This document shows, piece after piece, positions 1 through 12,479 of a stretch of DNA of 64,000 nucleotides (the stretch's first letter is position 1; each line of letters starts with the position of its first letter). Made by a program: the position numbers and the translations under genes. This stretch comes from Artocarpus heterophyllus (taxonomy: Eukaryota > Streptophyta > Magnoliopsida > Rosales > Moraceae), in assembly GCA_025403435.1 (NCBI GenBank), contig CM046335.1, positions 9,830,484 to 9,894,483 on the forward strand, written 5' to 3'. Below the pieces are notes generated by a model. It searched no databases. It was not told where the DNA came from and was given only the letters and a program-made list of their open reading frames with translations.

Positions 1-341
1 GGAGTAAATAATTAAAAAAAAAAAAAAAACTCAAAAAGTGTTTTCTCCTATAAGTGAGAAAAGGAATCGGGTGACGATGATGTTAGAAGGTTGATTCCAA
101 TTATGTGAAAAAAAAAAATAAATAAATAAAATAAGAGATCAACCGTAACAACATAAGAAAGGGTATCTTTGAGAACTTTTGGTTCCAAAATAAAGTTAAT
201 AGCTCGGAGTACTAGGTATGTACTTCAATTTGGATTTTGTGCTCCCTTAATCCTATTTATTTTCGTTTGTCTTCAATAATATTATCCTACATAAATTATA
301 AGGCCATGTGGACATGATATTAAGAAGATATAAAAGTAAAC
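1..341. other. AT-rich intergenic sequence
   Basis: I see no coding frame or recognisable element here. It holds only short A/T tracts and ends at the target duplication of the adjacent MITE. Confidence 0.5.
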
Positions 342-349
342 ATGTGAGG

Positions 350-709
350 CAGTGACGGAGCCAGAACTTTTTCTCAGTGGGAGTATTATATAAAAATTAT
401 AAGTAATAATTTGTTAAATTAAGATATATAACTATTTATTTTAACAATTGGGCTGCATAATTATAATTTTTCTTCTTAATCAGAGGTAAAACAATAAATT
501 TTAATTATTTCGTGGAGGTATAACAACATATTTTAATTATTTCATTGCATACAATATTATATTTCAATTATTTTGTGAGGGCACAATTGTAATTTTCTTT
601 AAAAATTAGGACGTCACTAAAATTTTAAGTTCTAAAAATAGGGTAAAAAACAAAATTTCAAAGTGTGAGGGCTTGTGCCCCCACTGACTACTAGCTAGCT
701 TCGCCAGTG
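350..709. mobile_element. hAT-like MITE with 8-bp target duplication
   Basis: The left terminus CAGTGACGGAGCCAG and the reverse complement of the right terminus, CACTGGCGAAGCTAG, match at 11 of 15 positions. The flanks ATGTGAGG (342-349) and ATGTGAGT (710-717) form a 7-of-8 direct duplication, as expected for hAT transposition. The 360-bp body is AT-rich and non-coding, so the copy is non-autonomous. Superfamily is inferred from duplication length and the CA.TG-type ends. Confidence 0.7.
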
Positions 710-717
710 ATGTGAGT

Positions 718-1859
718 TGTATCCATGCATATATTAATGCTTCTAGAAGCACTTAATTTTCAATTATTTGTCAAAATTAATTAGCCTTAGTTTTCACCTA
801 ATGAATTCACCCTTATTGTAGACATTTTTGATTCATCAAAACAAATAAAAAAATAACGTGAATAAAATCAACAACATGTCACAAAGAGACGTTTTTTAAT
901 GCCTAAAGATCAAACGGATTAAAGTGCAAACACTAATAGATGACAAAAGGATAAAAAAAAAAATGGAACCATTAAAAGATTTGAAAAAAGGGGCTTGTTT
1001 TTAAATTTGTTTCCGAACTATGTCGCTAATGTTACTTTGTTTCCAAGTTTTAAAATACGCCTCATGTCCATTTTTGTTGGTCTTTGGATATTTTTTGTGA
1101 ATTATTAATATATTTTTTCTTAAACTATGTTACTTATATTATCTTATTGTTAACTTTTAAAAAATACGATTATATTCTCTAAAACTTTGTTTTGTTAACA
1201 AATACCAACTGTGTGAACGTAAATATAACAAGAAAGAGGTGAGCCAATTAAGGGTTGATGTGTCAAATTTTTATCTGCAAAAGAGAGAAAGTAGACAGAG
1301 GATTCAAGTCTTACTTGGGGGCCATTTTTAAAATTATTTTTCAAACTAAAATAGAGGGTGGGTGGGAAAGAGAGTGTATTCCTGCTACTAAAAACCCTAA
1401 CTTGGCTATGTTCATGCTCGTTACTCGCTTCTTTATCGTAGTGCTATCCTTGTGAGAACGAAAGCTCCAACTCCCACTTGTAACCGAAATCTTATGCAAA
1501 GTTCATAAACAACCAAAAATTAAACAGAAGATCAAGAAGAAGAAGAGGAAACAAAATGAAGGCTAGGGTTTTGAAAACGATAAATAGTATTCACCACAAG
1601 AAAAGAGAAATCTAAATAATGCAAGGTTATAAAATAAAGTTACCAAAATACCCTTATTAATTAAAAAGATTAAACTACCCTTGTTAATAATATATATAAT
1701 ATATATTGTCGTCTCCTAAAGCTGCCTGATTTGACAAATATTATCGTTTCCTCCTAAATTTTTCGTTCTTTTGAGGTTTTTGTCCTTGGATCCTTGCATA
1801 TTTATAATTTTGATGCCTTTATTCTTTGTCGCTTTGTAGTATTGTCTTTTCCATGGAAT
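718..1859. other. Intergenic, no supported gene
   Basis: Short open frames occur (for example 1255-1455) but their translations resemble no family I know and have no codon-like structure. The sequence is AT-rich with several A tracts. Confidence 0.5.
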
Positions 1860-2120
1860 GTCGTTTCTCTTACACAATTTCATTCTTAAGTTGTTATGTG
1901 GTCAGACAATGGCCTTTTGAAGTCTTGTCGTATTCTATATAGCTGTCGTTGCTAGTTTTATGTTTACAGTTTGACGTCGCATTTTAAATTTTTTATTTTG
2001 TCGTTTCTCTTGCTCAATGTCGTTCTTAGGTTGTTAAGTCGTTACGCAATGGTCTTTTGAAGTCTTTGTCATATTCTATATAGCTGTCGTTGCTAGTTTT
2101 ATGTTTACAGTTTGATGTCG
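1860..2120. repeat. Two-copy tandem repeat, period 140 bp
   Basis: The stretch 1860-1980 recurs at 2000-2120 with scattered substitutions. Shared blocks include GTCGTTTCTCTT, CTTTTGAAGTCTT and TATAGCTGTCGTTGCTAG. GTCGTT/TGTCG words are frequent from 1710 to 2250. It is probably part of a decayed transposon with subterminal repeats, but I found no matching termini. Confidence 0.7.
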
Positions 2121-2487
2121 CCCCTTGAATGTTAGATTTTGTCGTTTAGTGTTTTTTGATAAAAGATGTCGTTTAGTTGTTTATTGTTGTTAAAGTAATC
2201 GGTTTTGACCTAAGATAATTTCTTTAGCCAAGAAGGTGTCGTGTTTTGACGCTACTTTTTTTTTTTGGTCCATGCTCACAGTGACTCACCAACCAAAAAA
2301 ATGTTATTTACTTGTTTGTCGTGCATTAGTAAAATGCACTTATGCCTAACTTGTTCAGAATCTTGGTCTCTCCGTTGTCCTAGTCGCTTTTTCAAGCCTT
2401 CTATGAATGGGGGAAAGAAAGGAAGGATATGGTCAAGTAATGCAATGGACTCTCGGAGATGATGGTTTTAAATAAGAGCAATCTTAT

Positions 2488-2672
2488 AGGGTGTTTGGCA
2501 GGTGCTTAGAACCGTTAGTTAAAACTGTTTTTATTGTAGCATGTGAAAGCTTTACATTATAACGATTTTTTTATTGTTATTGTAGCATGTGAGAGCTTTA
2601 CACTGTTCGTAACTGAAAAAGTGATCTAAACCGTAGTCTAAACCGTAGTCCAAACCGACTTGCCAAACAAGC
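2488..2672. mobile_element. Short MITE-like element with GTTTGGCA inverted ends
   Basis: The left end GGGTGTTTGGCAGGT pairs with a right end that reads GCTTGTTTGGCAAGT on the other strand. TA dinucleotides sit immediately outside both ends (2486-2487 and 2673-2674). The 185-bp interior is non-coding and repeats an ACCGTAGTC motif. Related partial sequences occur near 11140-11280 and 21510-21600. Superfamily assignment is uncertain. Confidence 0.5.
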
Positions 2673-2674
2673 TA

Positions 2675-4779
2675 TTATTTAACTTTATGGCCGCTACTAA
2701 CAAAACAATAAGTTTCAATCTACAAAGTACACTATATATTAGACTAGGGTCCATAATTTTGTGAGTAATAGTGTTTTAATCTCATAAGGATAAATTTTTT
2801 ATTTTTTATTTTTTATTTTTTTTTAATAATGGAATGCAAATTTAGTTGATTAATAAGCTAGACTTTCTTTTTATGGTACTAGAAAAAGAGGATGGCATAC
2901 CACAACTTTTATATGTCAGTGAGATTCGAATTTGTTTTGTTAAACTGGTGAATCTGTGTGGCACAAATCCAAAACTTCAATATCTTTGGCATAAACCCGA
3001 CTGTGAGGGTTTTCTTAGGCATTCTTGAAAACTTCTCATAGTTTAAAGTAAAATGTGTTGATAAGATGTCTATACACAATGTATCATCAAGTGAACAATA
3101 TAACTTTTACATAGTCGTATTTGAATATACTATTTTTTTGGAATGGAAAATCATAATGTACACATAATAGTAATACGTTGAATAATCAGGTCTCAAAAGT
3201 ATTACACAATCTAATTTAATTAGATAAAATGTACAAATTATAAACCTAATTATTTACATATATCACTTTATAAAATATCAATTACATATAATAAAAAAAT
3301 TTCCTTTTCTTAGGAAAAGAAAATTTTACCTTTTATTTATGCCACAATAGAATTAGGAACTGAATTAAAAATAGAATATTTTAATTTTTGTTCCCTTAAA
3401 ATATTGTTCTCCAAATCCTTCCACATAAACGGCACAGGTTTCGGCCAATTGAGTTGGTATCTCAAATTAAATGCCCTAATATCATAAGAGTTCAATGGTG
3501 ACAAAATATGCCCCTTTTTCTTCTCATTATTTTTCATAAGTTCATATATGCCAAAACAAATAAGTTATCATTTCTAGCATGATTTTTAATCATTCACAAT
3601 TTGACAAAAAGTATCTAATTAATTTCAAGATTCCGGGTAGTTAATGATGATGATTATTATTTTGATTCCAAGTTTTCAAGCTAATGTGATTTTTGGTTTT
3701 TGAGTCATTGAATTACAAAATAATACGTTAATCATCACTAGAAAAAAAAAATATTTTTGGGGTTAAAATTTTGGAATTGAAAAGACAAAAAAAAGTTTCC
3801 TTTTTTTCCTTTTAAATGAAAAAAAAAAAAAAGAAGTTCCATATGTCGGCTCATTATTGTCCTTTCAAGAACACGTACTATTGTGTCCTTTGGTTGGCCA
3901 ATAATAGAGGTAGTTTCAGTTAGGAGCTTAAAGTTTTCAATGCCCCATGGCAGGCCACACATATCATTAACGTGTGGTGGGATACCAATCCTCTAAAAAA
4001 ATGATTTTTTTTCTAACTTTTCTAGTATTATGCGATTATTAATTCATAGTTTTTCCCTAACAATGAAAAAATTATTCTATAAGTAGTTCTAGTTTTTATT
4101 TTTTTTTCTTTTAATGTGACTAATTACCTCAAATTGTTTATGTATTTCCACATTTACTACACGTTTTTATAATATAAACAACAATGACTTTTGAATTTTT
4201 TTTTACCTATGTGATTATTGATTACTATAATAATTATTTATGATAATTACTTGTGTGACACTCGCACATAAAAAATAATCTATACGAGTATTTTATATGA
4301 AGTAAGTTATTATTAGTGTGTAAAAATCTATAGATTTACTAATTCAAATTGCAGTTAGAGTAGATATTTGAGACGGCGTGAATTCAATCTCACATTATAT
4401 ATACACTAGTTGAAAAGTATGCGTTTTGCACAAGTGTATTAAGCATGTTAACAAAAAATAAAAACAAAAAAAAAAAACAAAAAAAAACATTTCGGAACTA
4501 AAAGAATGTTTCTTTGGAGGAAAAAATATTTCGAGCGTTAAAAGAAAAAAAACGTTTAAAAAAATAAAGAAAAAAAGTTTGAATTGGAAAACAAAGAAAA
4601 AAGTTTTACAAAAAGATACGACGAAACGTTTTGAGTTTTAAGCTTATTGAGAGCATCACGTAAAATTTATTCTCACTTCGTATGTATGTCAAAGATAAAG
4701 ATATAACTTTAATTTATTCCCGTACAATATTGGAAATGAAAATTGAAAATGATGGATGAACAAGATAGAACATGACTTA
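2675..4779. other. Intergenic, no supported gene
   Basis: AT-rich DNA with homopolymer A and T tracts. Small open frames at 2846-3028, 3337-3537 and 3738-3962 have no recognisable domain and no splice partners that I can see. Confidence 0.5.
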
Positions 4780-5312
4780 GGGCATGTTTGTTTCATGCAT
4801 TCTTTAAACTCAATAGACTTAAATTTGGATTTCAGTATTAAGAATCTTTCGGATACGTGTTTGTCTTCTTCAAAATCTGAATCATTTGAGTATTAAGAAT
4901 CCAAGTTTTCAGAGTTCTCACCCCCTTAAACTTTTGATACTCGGATATCTTTGCTACAGTAAAAACTAAAATTCTCTCTCCAAAAAAATCATAACTTCTT
5001 CATTTGATATCAAATTGAGATGATTCTTTTTTACTATGTTTCTAATGAAGAGAGGAATAAATCAAGATCCATATTGCATATTTTTTAAGATCATTAACAT
5101 TAAGATTTTATTAAATTTATTAATAAATCAAAAACTATCTTCATTAACTCTCAAAACACAAATTTTAATTTTATTCTATATTCAGATTAAAATTTAAGTG
5201 CACATCTAAACGTCAATTTGAATAACAATTTAAATTACTAACTTAAATTTTAATTCAAATTACACTAACTTAAATTAAATCATTAATTCAAATCTATTTA
5301 CTAAACGGATCC
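4780..5312. mobile_element. PIF/Harbinger (Tourist)-like MITE, copy 1
   Basis: The element starts GGGCATGTTTG after a TTA (4777-4779) and ends with a complementary ...AAACGGATCC before a TTA (5313-5315). This gives a 3-bp TTA duplication typical of Tourist elements. The 533-bp interior is AT-rich and non-coding. A second copy in reverse orientation lies at 63369-63891 and shares the internal block around TTTGCTACAGTAAAAACTAA, which confirms a family. Confidence 0.75.
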
Positions 5313-5315
5313 TTA

Positions 5316-6800
5316 AAGTTTGGCATTACCACTAATATTACAATGTTCTTATAAATGTGGTAGGTGGTAGGTAAACAGACAAAATACGAAGAAACTTCCA
5401 CTTGGACCTGCGTAGTTTGAAAATTCTACTTCCTGTCACTTTTTTGTCCTAAATCATTGCAATAATATAAATTTACATGTCCCCTTCCCCTTTTTTTCTA
5501 GGGAGTTTAGCAAACATTCCATGTTTTTTGTTTTTGGATTCTCCTTTTCCGTATTCCCACTTCATGTCTTAACTTATTACACCAAAACCCAAATTACACA
5601 GGCAAAGTAACAAGGCAATTTCTCTTTGCGAGCACCGAGAAAGATACCGTCAGGTGATTCTATGTCTCTTGACTGTTATATCTGCATTAAAAAAATAATT
5701 TTTACTTTAAATTTAACGGTTTAAAAACTTATAACACCAGTAGTCATCAAATAATAATTTAGAATTAAGGGGTACCTCAACAATAAGTAGACACTAGACT
5801 TTAGACTTCTGAATGCGTTTTCGCTTCAAGTTAGCATTAAAAACACCAAAGAAGGTGACATCTTTCCACTATCTTTTTGACACTTTTGACCATTCGGATG
5901 ATCTCTATCTTAATTTTTTTTTTGTTTGCAAACCCTTTTCTATTGGGCATAAGTTAGCCCTTTTACTGTAAGTAAAAAATAATTATTTTTATTTATTCGT
6001 TGTGGAAAGAAAGGTGTTTAATGATGACTAAAAGTCAATATAAAAGACTTCAAATTTCTAATATTTCTTTAACCAATCGCTCTAAATTTTGATTGGATTT
6101 GGCCAATCCTCAACGTTTTAAGTGCATTTCACGCCAAAGTCACCACTCTATTAAATATATATATATATCAAAACATTAGTTTTCTTTTAGGGTGTAGTAG
6201 GGTTCAGAGATAAGAGATAAGTGAATGGAAAATGACAGAAGGGACACTTGGCTGAGTAATTTTGATGGTACAAAGAAGCAAAGAAAAATAATATAACTTC
6301 CAATCAAAAAAAGAGATTAATATAACTATAACAAGCAAGAACATTCACCTTCAAGCTTTCCCTTGAAACGTGTTTATAAGAAGTTGTGCTCTAGCCATTA
6401 GTTCCTAAATTATGCTAACACTTTATTCAGGATGCTCCGAATGAAAGCAGAAGGAAAGATCTTGACGTAGAAAGCAACTGTAATATCTCCCTCTCAAAAG
6501 CAAGGTCATAAAAGAACCCATAGAAGAACTTTATATAAAATAGGGCCTAATTAATTTGTGTTGGACAGTTGAAACAGAACACTTAATTTTCATAGCTTGG
6601 TGAAATAATATTAGAATTATACAACCCAAATAGAAAGGCTAGAACCATTAACTAAAGAAGCTAAATAAGCAGTAGCGACATTCTTACTTGGCACCATAAG
6701 GGCAGCATATAATTACAAATGAGGGGTAATTCTGATAACGCCTTGCTAAATCTCTTTCATGCCTATTATTTTTTTAAAAAAACTTCAATTATATATTATT
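5316..6800. other. Intergenic and 3' flank of the BIR1-like gene
   Basis: I see no coding frame. The stretch just below 6801 is the downstream flank of the minus-strand receptor kinase gene and includes T/A-rich sequence suited to 3' end formation. Confidence 0.4.
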
Positions 6801-8749
6801 CTACTGGGCTTCTCGAGCAACAATGAGTTCCCCTAAACCATCAACATCACCCGTGTCTGTAGGCATTAACATTTCATCATCAGCTGTGAAATGATATTTC
6901 TGTCCTATGGCTCTTAGAAGTTGGTATACTTCAAACATTGTAGGTCTCTCCTTGGGGGCGGCCGCTACACAGGTGCAAGCAACCTTGAGGAACTGGAAAA
7001 GCTCGCCATCTACGCCTTTCCCTACCAAGGACTTGTCAATGGCTTCGCGAAGCTCGGAGTTGCCAGACAGCTGCGAAATCCACTCTGCCAAATTGCCCTT
7101 GAAGGTTTCAGGAGCTTTGGCAATATGGGTGGCTTTCTCACCAGTCACCAACTCAAGAAGCACAATTCCAAAGCTATAAATGTCTCCCTTTGGAGTGGCC
7201 ACCAGAGTTCGGGTGTACTCAGGAGCAACATAACCCAGATCGCCGAACTCCCCATTCACAAAAGTACTCAAGTGCGTGTCAATTGGGTTCATGAGTCTAG
7301 CAAGGCCAAAATCAGATATTTTGGGCTCGAAATCTGCATCGAGCAAGATACATTTGGAGCTTATGTTGCGATGGATGATACGAGGATTGCAGGTGTGATG
7401 CATCCACGCTAATCCTCTGGCCGCGCCTATCCCAATCTTGAGCCTAGTTGGCCACTCCAAAGGCTTACCACCCTCCTCCACGAGGTGCAGTTGGTCGTGG
7501 AGGGTGCCATTAGGCATATACTTGTACACCAATAGCCTCTCCTTCTTCGCCACGCAAAATCCTAATAGCGGGACTACGTTGCGGTGCTGTATGTTCCCAA
7601 GAGTGGCCATCTCGGACAAAAACTCTTTCTCGGAGTGTTGAGATTCCTGCAACCTCTTGACCATAAGTGAACTGCCATCATCGAGCACCGCCTTGAACAT
7701 GGCTCCAGTTCTTCCGGATCCAATAATATTGTCTTTACTGAAACTATTTGTAGCCTTCATGAGATCACTCAATCTCATTTTTGTAACTGACTTCTCAAAC
7801 ATGGAAACCTGAAGCATATAATGTCAATCAATCAAACTCTATGTTTTGGTAATAGAAGCTAAATAAATAACTATTGTATTGGAAGGAAAAATGAATCGAA
7901 TTAGCTTGCCTTGATGCCTTTAGCTCCCTTAATACTCCTTGCCCATTTGTTTCCTTCAGGATCCTCTTCCTTCTTCCTCACAGCGACTCTACGGAAGAAG
8001 AAGGTCAAACCGACACCAACTGCTAATGCTGCAAAAGTTGCACCACCAACAGCCGACGCCACAATAACCATAGTGTTGGACTTCTTTGGAGGCGACTTGC
8101 AAGCTTCAAGAGGACCCCCACAAAGTCCCAGATTATTTGCATAGCTATCCGCCGTAATACCTTTATTTTGAAAAGTTGGGACTGGCCCTGTGAGTAGATT
8201 GTAACTCACACTAAATTGCTTAATCCGATTGAGCAACCCAAGTTCTGCAGGAATCTGACCCGTCAGATGGTTATGATCAAGCTTGAGAACATTCAAGTAA
8301 CTACAATTTGCGAGCGAGGTCGGGATAGGCCCCGAGAAGTTGTTGGATGAGAGATCAAGACTTGTTACATAGGTAAGGAGTTCGGATATATCAGTAGGAA
8401 TGGATCCAAAAAGCTTGTTGTTTGAAAGATCTAATCCCGTTAAGCTCGAGCAATTCTCAATTCCCCGAGGGAATGGGCCCTTAAGCCCCAAATCCGAAAG
8501 GCGAATATTGAGAACTTTGTTCTCATCAGGGTGCCAGCAATCTACCCCGGTAAACTTACAGATGTGTCCTTCAGTGTTGTTATTGAAATTCCATGAAAAC
8601 TTCAAATAGCCATACGGGTCTTCTAGTGACGCTTTTATACTTTTCAAGCAATTGATATCACCCTCGAGACCAAGAATTAAGCATGAACGGATCAACAGCC
8701 ATAAAATAATACAACCAGAAATGTCAAGAACTCGGCTACTCAGCAACAT
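6801..8749 (-). CDS. BIR1: BIR1-like LRR receptor kinase, two coding exons
   Basis: Plasma-membrane receptor-like kinase of the BAK1-interacting receptor family, which restrains immune and cell-death signalling by binding BAK1-type co-receptors (known of the family). Exons are 8749-7910 and 7808-6801, giving 615 aa, close to Arabidopsis BIR1. Seen in order: a signal peptide, an LRR N-terminal cap with paired Cys ([11 protein letters not shown]), about four to five LRRs, a transmembrane segment near residues 225-250, a basic juxtamembrane stretch, and a kinase domain. The kinase keeps the Gly loop (GSGRTGAMF), the Lys in LMVKRL (about 331) and DFG (about 446), but has HRN instead of HRD (426-428), as in BIR relatives. 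I chose ATG 8749 because the frame upstream begins only with a GTG. The closest match is the BIR1 (At5g48380) class rather than BIR2-4, judged by LRR and juxtamembrane sequence. Confidence 0.93.
7809..7909 (-). other. GC-AG intron of the BIR1-like gene
   Basis: On the minus strand the junction reads AAG|GCAAGC ... TGCTTCAG|GTTTCC. Only this junction joins the LRR/juxtamembrane frame (ending KGIK) to the kinase frame (starting VSMFEK) with no gap. The donor is GC, not GT. The 101-bp length is normal for plants. The flanking AAG|GCAAG matches the strong consensus seen in plant GC-AG introns. Confidence 0.85.
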
Positions 8750-9480
8750 ATTCTTAGAATATATATATACACACACATGCAGAAAATATAGACACCAAAA
8801 ATCCCAAAAGAGATGGCACTTGATTTCTACTTTATACGAAGACCTAAAGAACTCATATAAGAATTAGCCTAATTTCTCTAAGCTAATATAACAACTCACA
8901 TACGCCTTTAGCTTCAATAACAACAGCAAAAAAAAGCCTGCAAACAAGAACCAATTCAGTTCAACAATTTTGCTTACACAAAGCGCAAAAGAAAGTCAAA
9001 ATTCAGCTGACCCCGTTGAGTAGACTCAGTGGCAAATAAGAAAAATAAATTTCTTAACCAAATAACGAAAAAAAAAGATAGAAATGAAAGTAGTGAGAGA
9101 ATTGAGAAAGGACCCACCTGGGAATTCACAAATCACAACCTAAATTAGGCGACAAGAACAGAAAACCCACTGTTGGGTTGTTGAATCAACCACTGGACTT
9201 GGGTTTTTTCAGAAAGAGATGAAACGGTTTCCCAAAAAATATATATATACTCAGAGTCTACTAAGAAGTCTAAAGTCTATTATTATCTTGAAGCAATGAC
9301 AAAATTCAGAGACTTTTGCAGAAATAGAAAGGAAAACTCGGAGATGAGTGTGAACTCTGATTCGGTTTGGTGGGAAAAAGAGAAAAAAAAAAAAAAGCTG
9401 GGAATTTGGGATGGGTTCTGATAGGAAAGAAGGATTGGAAGAGATATTGGGCAAATTCTTCCGATAGGATAGATAGAGAT
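8750..9480 (-). promoter_or_regulatory. BIR1-like leader and promoter region, possible leader intron
   Basis: No protein-coding frame. On the minus strand a CCCAG|GTGGGT donor-like site lies near 9117, so a leader intron ending shortly upstream of the start is plausible. The sequence further out (9240-9450) is purine/pyrimidine-biased, as in transcribed leaders. Inferred, with no direct evidence of a transcription start. Confidence 0.35.
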
Positions 9481-12479
9481 AGAGGTTTTAGCGGGTCAAA
9501 TGAGGCCGGCCATTTTTGTCAAGCTTAGCGACGACTTGGACTGAGGGAGCACCATAGACTTTTTTTTTTTTTAGCGCTTGACTTGCTTTTCCACAATAAT
9601 TGTTAAGCGTACTTTCAATTGCAAAAATAAGGTTATGTTGTAAGCGTTTCAGATTAAAAATTCATTTTCATCGAATATAATTTGTTACTCATAAAATTAT
9701 ATATCATAGTCTCTTATATAATCTATATTTATAAAGTGTTTAAAAAAAATTAACTTTTTAGTTATTAAATGAGATAAAATTTTAAAATAAAGCTCTCATA
9801 TACTACAATATTTTAAACAAAAAAATTAGTTTTAATCATATTTGTTAAACACTTTATTAGACTAGATGTTATTATTTTATTAGTAGCAGTATGTATTAGT
9901 TTTAACTGTTGAAGTTTAAAATTCTCACATAATATAACATAAACAAAATGTATTTTATAATATAAAACTCTTAAATATTATAATATTTTAATTTTAACTT
10001 ATTAATTAGTTGTAAAATACTCTTTTTTTTAACCAAAAAAAATCAATGTTAATATCAACGTCATTGGTTTAAACCTTTGACGTCATTTTTTTCTTTTCTT
10101 TTTTTTTTTTCCGGAACGTTTTTGAGGAATTTTAATGTATATTTTTCTTTTTTCCTTCAAAAGAAAATGTTCCTTCCCCTTACTGCCTATGCCTATTATC
10201 TAAAACAAAGTCCACATCATCTTGACTTGTCTCCTAAAAAACGCGTCTTGACCATTTCCAGTTTTCCGCAATCCAATCCGACACTTTATCATTCTTAAAT
10301 ATTTTGCTTGATATATATATAAATATATATATTTATTTATATTTATGTATATTTTTTTTTTACCTGCCGGAATTTTGCTTCAAAACGTGCTGTTGGTGGA
10401 TTCGTCAATAAAAGCAGTAGCATTGGTTTTTTCTTTTTGAGTTATTTGCCATCTTACCCTAGATTTTAAGTTTAGTTAAACACTTGGTGTTAGTTTTTAT
10501 TTTATCGAATATGTACTTTTTATTTAAATTTTATATATAAATTTATACTGTTTTTCAGTTAAATTTTGATTTTAACCTAAAAATTATTCAAAATATCATC
10601 AAATAAAAAAATAAAAAAACTTTAAAAATATAAAAAATTTTAAACTTAGAATTTTGATGTTTAAAATACCTAGAATAGCTTCAAAAATTGATTTTTAGTG
10701 TGTTTTATTTTTTATTTTTTATGCTTTTTTTTTAGTTTTAGTTTTTTTTCGTATTTTTTAAGGATAATTTGATCATTTAAAAATGTAAAAATTAATTATT
10801 GATTAGGGTAAGGTGTAGATTTGTATATTAAATCTAATTTAAAGGTACACATTCGATGAAATCAAACACTGAAAGTATAATTTTTGAATAAAACTAAAAA
10901 AAAGTATAAAAAAATAAATATATACTTTTCTAGAAACTACCAATATTGCACAGTAATATTCACGCTTCAAAACCTAAATAAATAAATAAATTAGTGACTA
11001 AGATATTCGGCACATTGTGTATTTTAGGAGTAATGTTTTTTCTTAAGGAATACTTAAGAGTAATGTTTTTTTTTAAAGGAATTTTAAGAGTAATGTTAGT
11101 AGCGCTAAATGTAATACAAAGTTTTTTTTACTAAAGTATGTTTGGTAGTTATGATCCGAACCACTTTTTTAGTTTTGAACCGTCTAAAACTCTCACATAC
11201 TACAGTAAAATAAATAAATAAATAAAAGTTACAGTGTAAAGCTCTCATATGCTACAGTAAAAGCTACAATTTGATGGCTTATGTGACGACCTGTCATCTT
11301 TCGGGTCGTATCTTAACGACTGTAAATCTGGTCTCAATGTAGAATCATTTTCTAACGATCTAAGACTATATCAAACCGATCTAATTTGATTTGTGAAATT
11401 TGAGGAATAATTTGATTGAATTAGACATGGATACAGCATTGTTAAGGTCTTTCCACAAGAACTGTACATATACTGTGACATGTAAACTAAGAAACATGAC
11501 ATTGTACTTATTTAAAGGTAACACTTGCATTAATAATTTGCAAGAGCAAGAAATTTATTTATCCGTGTGTCAAGATATTCTCCCCCACCTATTGTGTTGA
11601 AATCTCCTTCCCTCACCCTGTTGAGAGCAAACGACCCCATGACCGCAACGATGGTCGAGATCTGCTTCGTCCTCTGCCCGTGCAGCGCTGTGTTTCCCCC
11701 CACCCTCCACCGCGGCAACTTCTCCTTCGCCCCTGCCATGTGACAACTTGTGCAAACATACCCAAGCAACAGTGAACAATTTTCTCTCGCAAATCACCCA
11801 TTATCATGCTCAAAAAGTTGTGCAACCACCCCGCGAGATCCATGCAAGACACAAAGAAAGTAGATGAAGAAAGGCATCGAGAGAAGTTGCAGGGTGGATA
11901 GAAAATAGAGAGATACTTTTACATCTTTTTTTTTTTTAATTAGTACTGTTTTTGTTAAACATTCTCCACTCGTGTACCATCGATGGCACATTTCATCCCT
12001 AGACTAGCGAAAGCGGTCAATTTGTCATGGTTTCGAAATTAAGGAGGAATAAAGGTTGTGTTAAGAAATTTTGAGAACAAATAATCCCAAGGTCCAAAGC
12101 TTGATTGGAAGTTCTAAATTTTGTTTAACATTAAATTATTTTGCTGGCATTTTTTTTTTCTCTATCATTGGAACAGTTTTTCACACCTTCTTTCTGTTAA
12201 TATTTTCCTGCAAAAAAAAAATAAAATCTAATAAAACATTCAAAATCTTAATTTTGAATGTTTTCTGTTAATATTTTTCTGTCAATTTTTTTCCTTATGT
12301 ATATTTTTAATAAAACAGTCAAAATCCTCTTGATCATTTTTTTGATCAATCTTTTTTTTCTGAGAACATTTTTTTAGAAACTCGTTTGAATGCTGACTTT
12401 CATGTCTTTAGTTTTTGTTATTCGACATTTTGTATGGTAATACATATATATATATATGCTTTACAATGGGATCAATGGT
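9481..12479. other. AT-rich intergenic DNA with MITE fragments
   Basis: No supported gene. A fragment related to the 2488-2672 MITE family lies near 11140-11280, with CTCTCACATACTACAGTAAA repeated as CTCTCATATGCTACAGTAAA. A GC-richer patch at 11580-11850 has overlapping minus-strand frames but no recognisable domain. (TA)n runs occur near 10310 and 12443. Confidence 0.45.

Noticed and set aside
6907..7641. Plus-strand frames across the receptor kinase exon
   Set aside because: Antisense shadows of the kinase coding sequence.
8750..8776. Longer BIR1-like start at 8776
   Set aside because: The extra nine codons begin with GTG, not ATG, and come from a TA/CA dinucleotide run. The ATG at 8749 opens directly into a signal peptide.
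11530..11852. Overlapping minus-strand frames in a GC-richer patch
   Set aside because: Three frames are open at once, which reflects base composition. None resembles a protein family.
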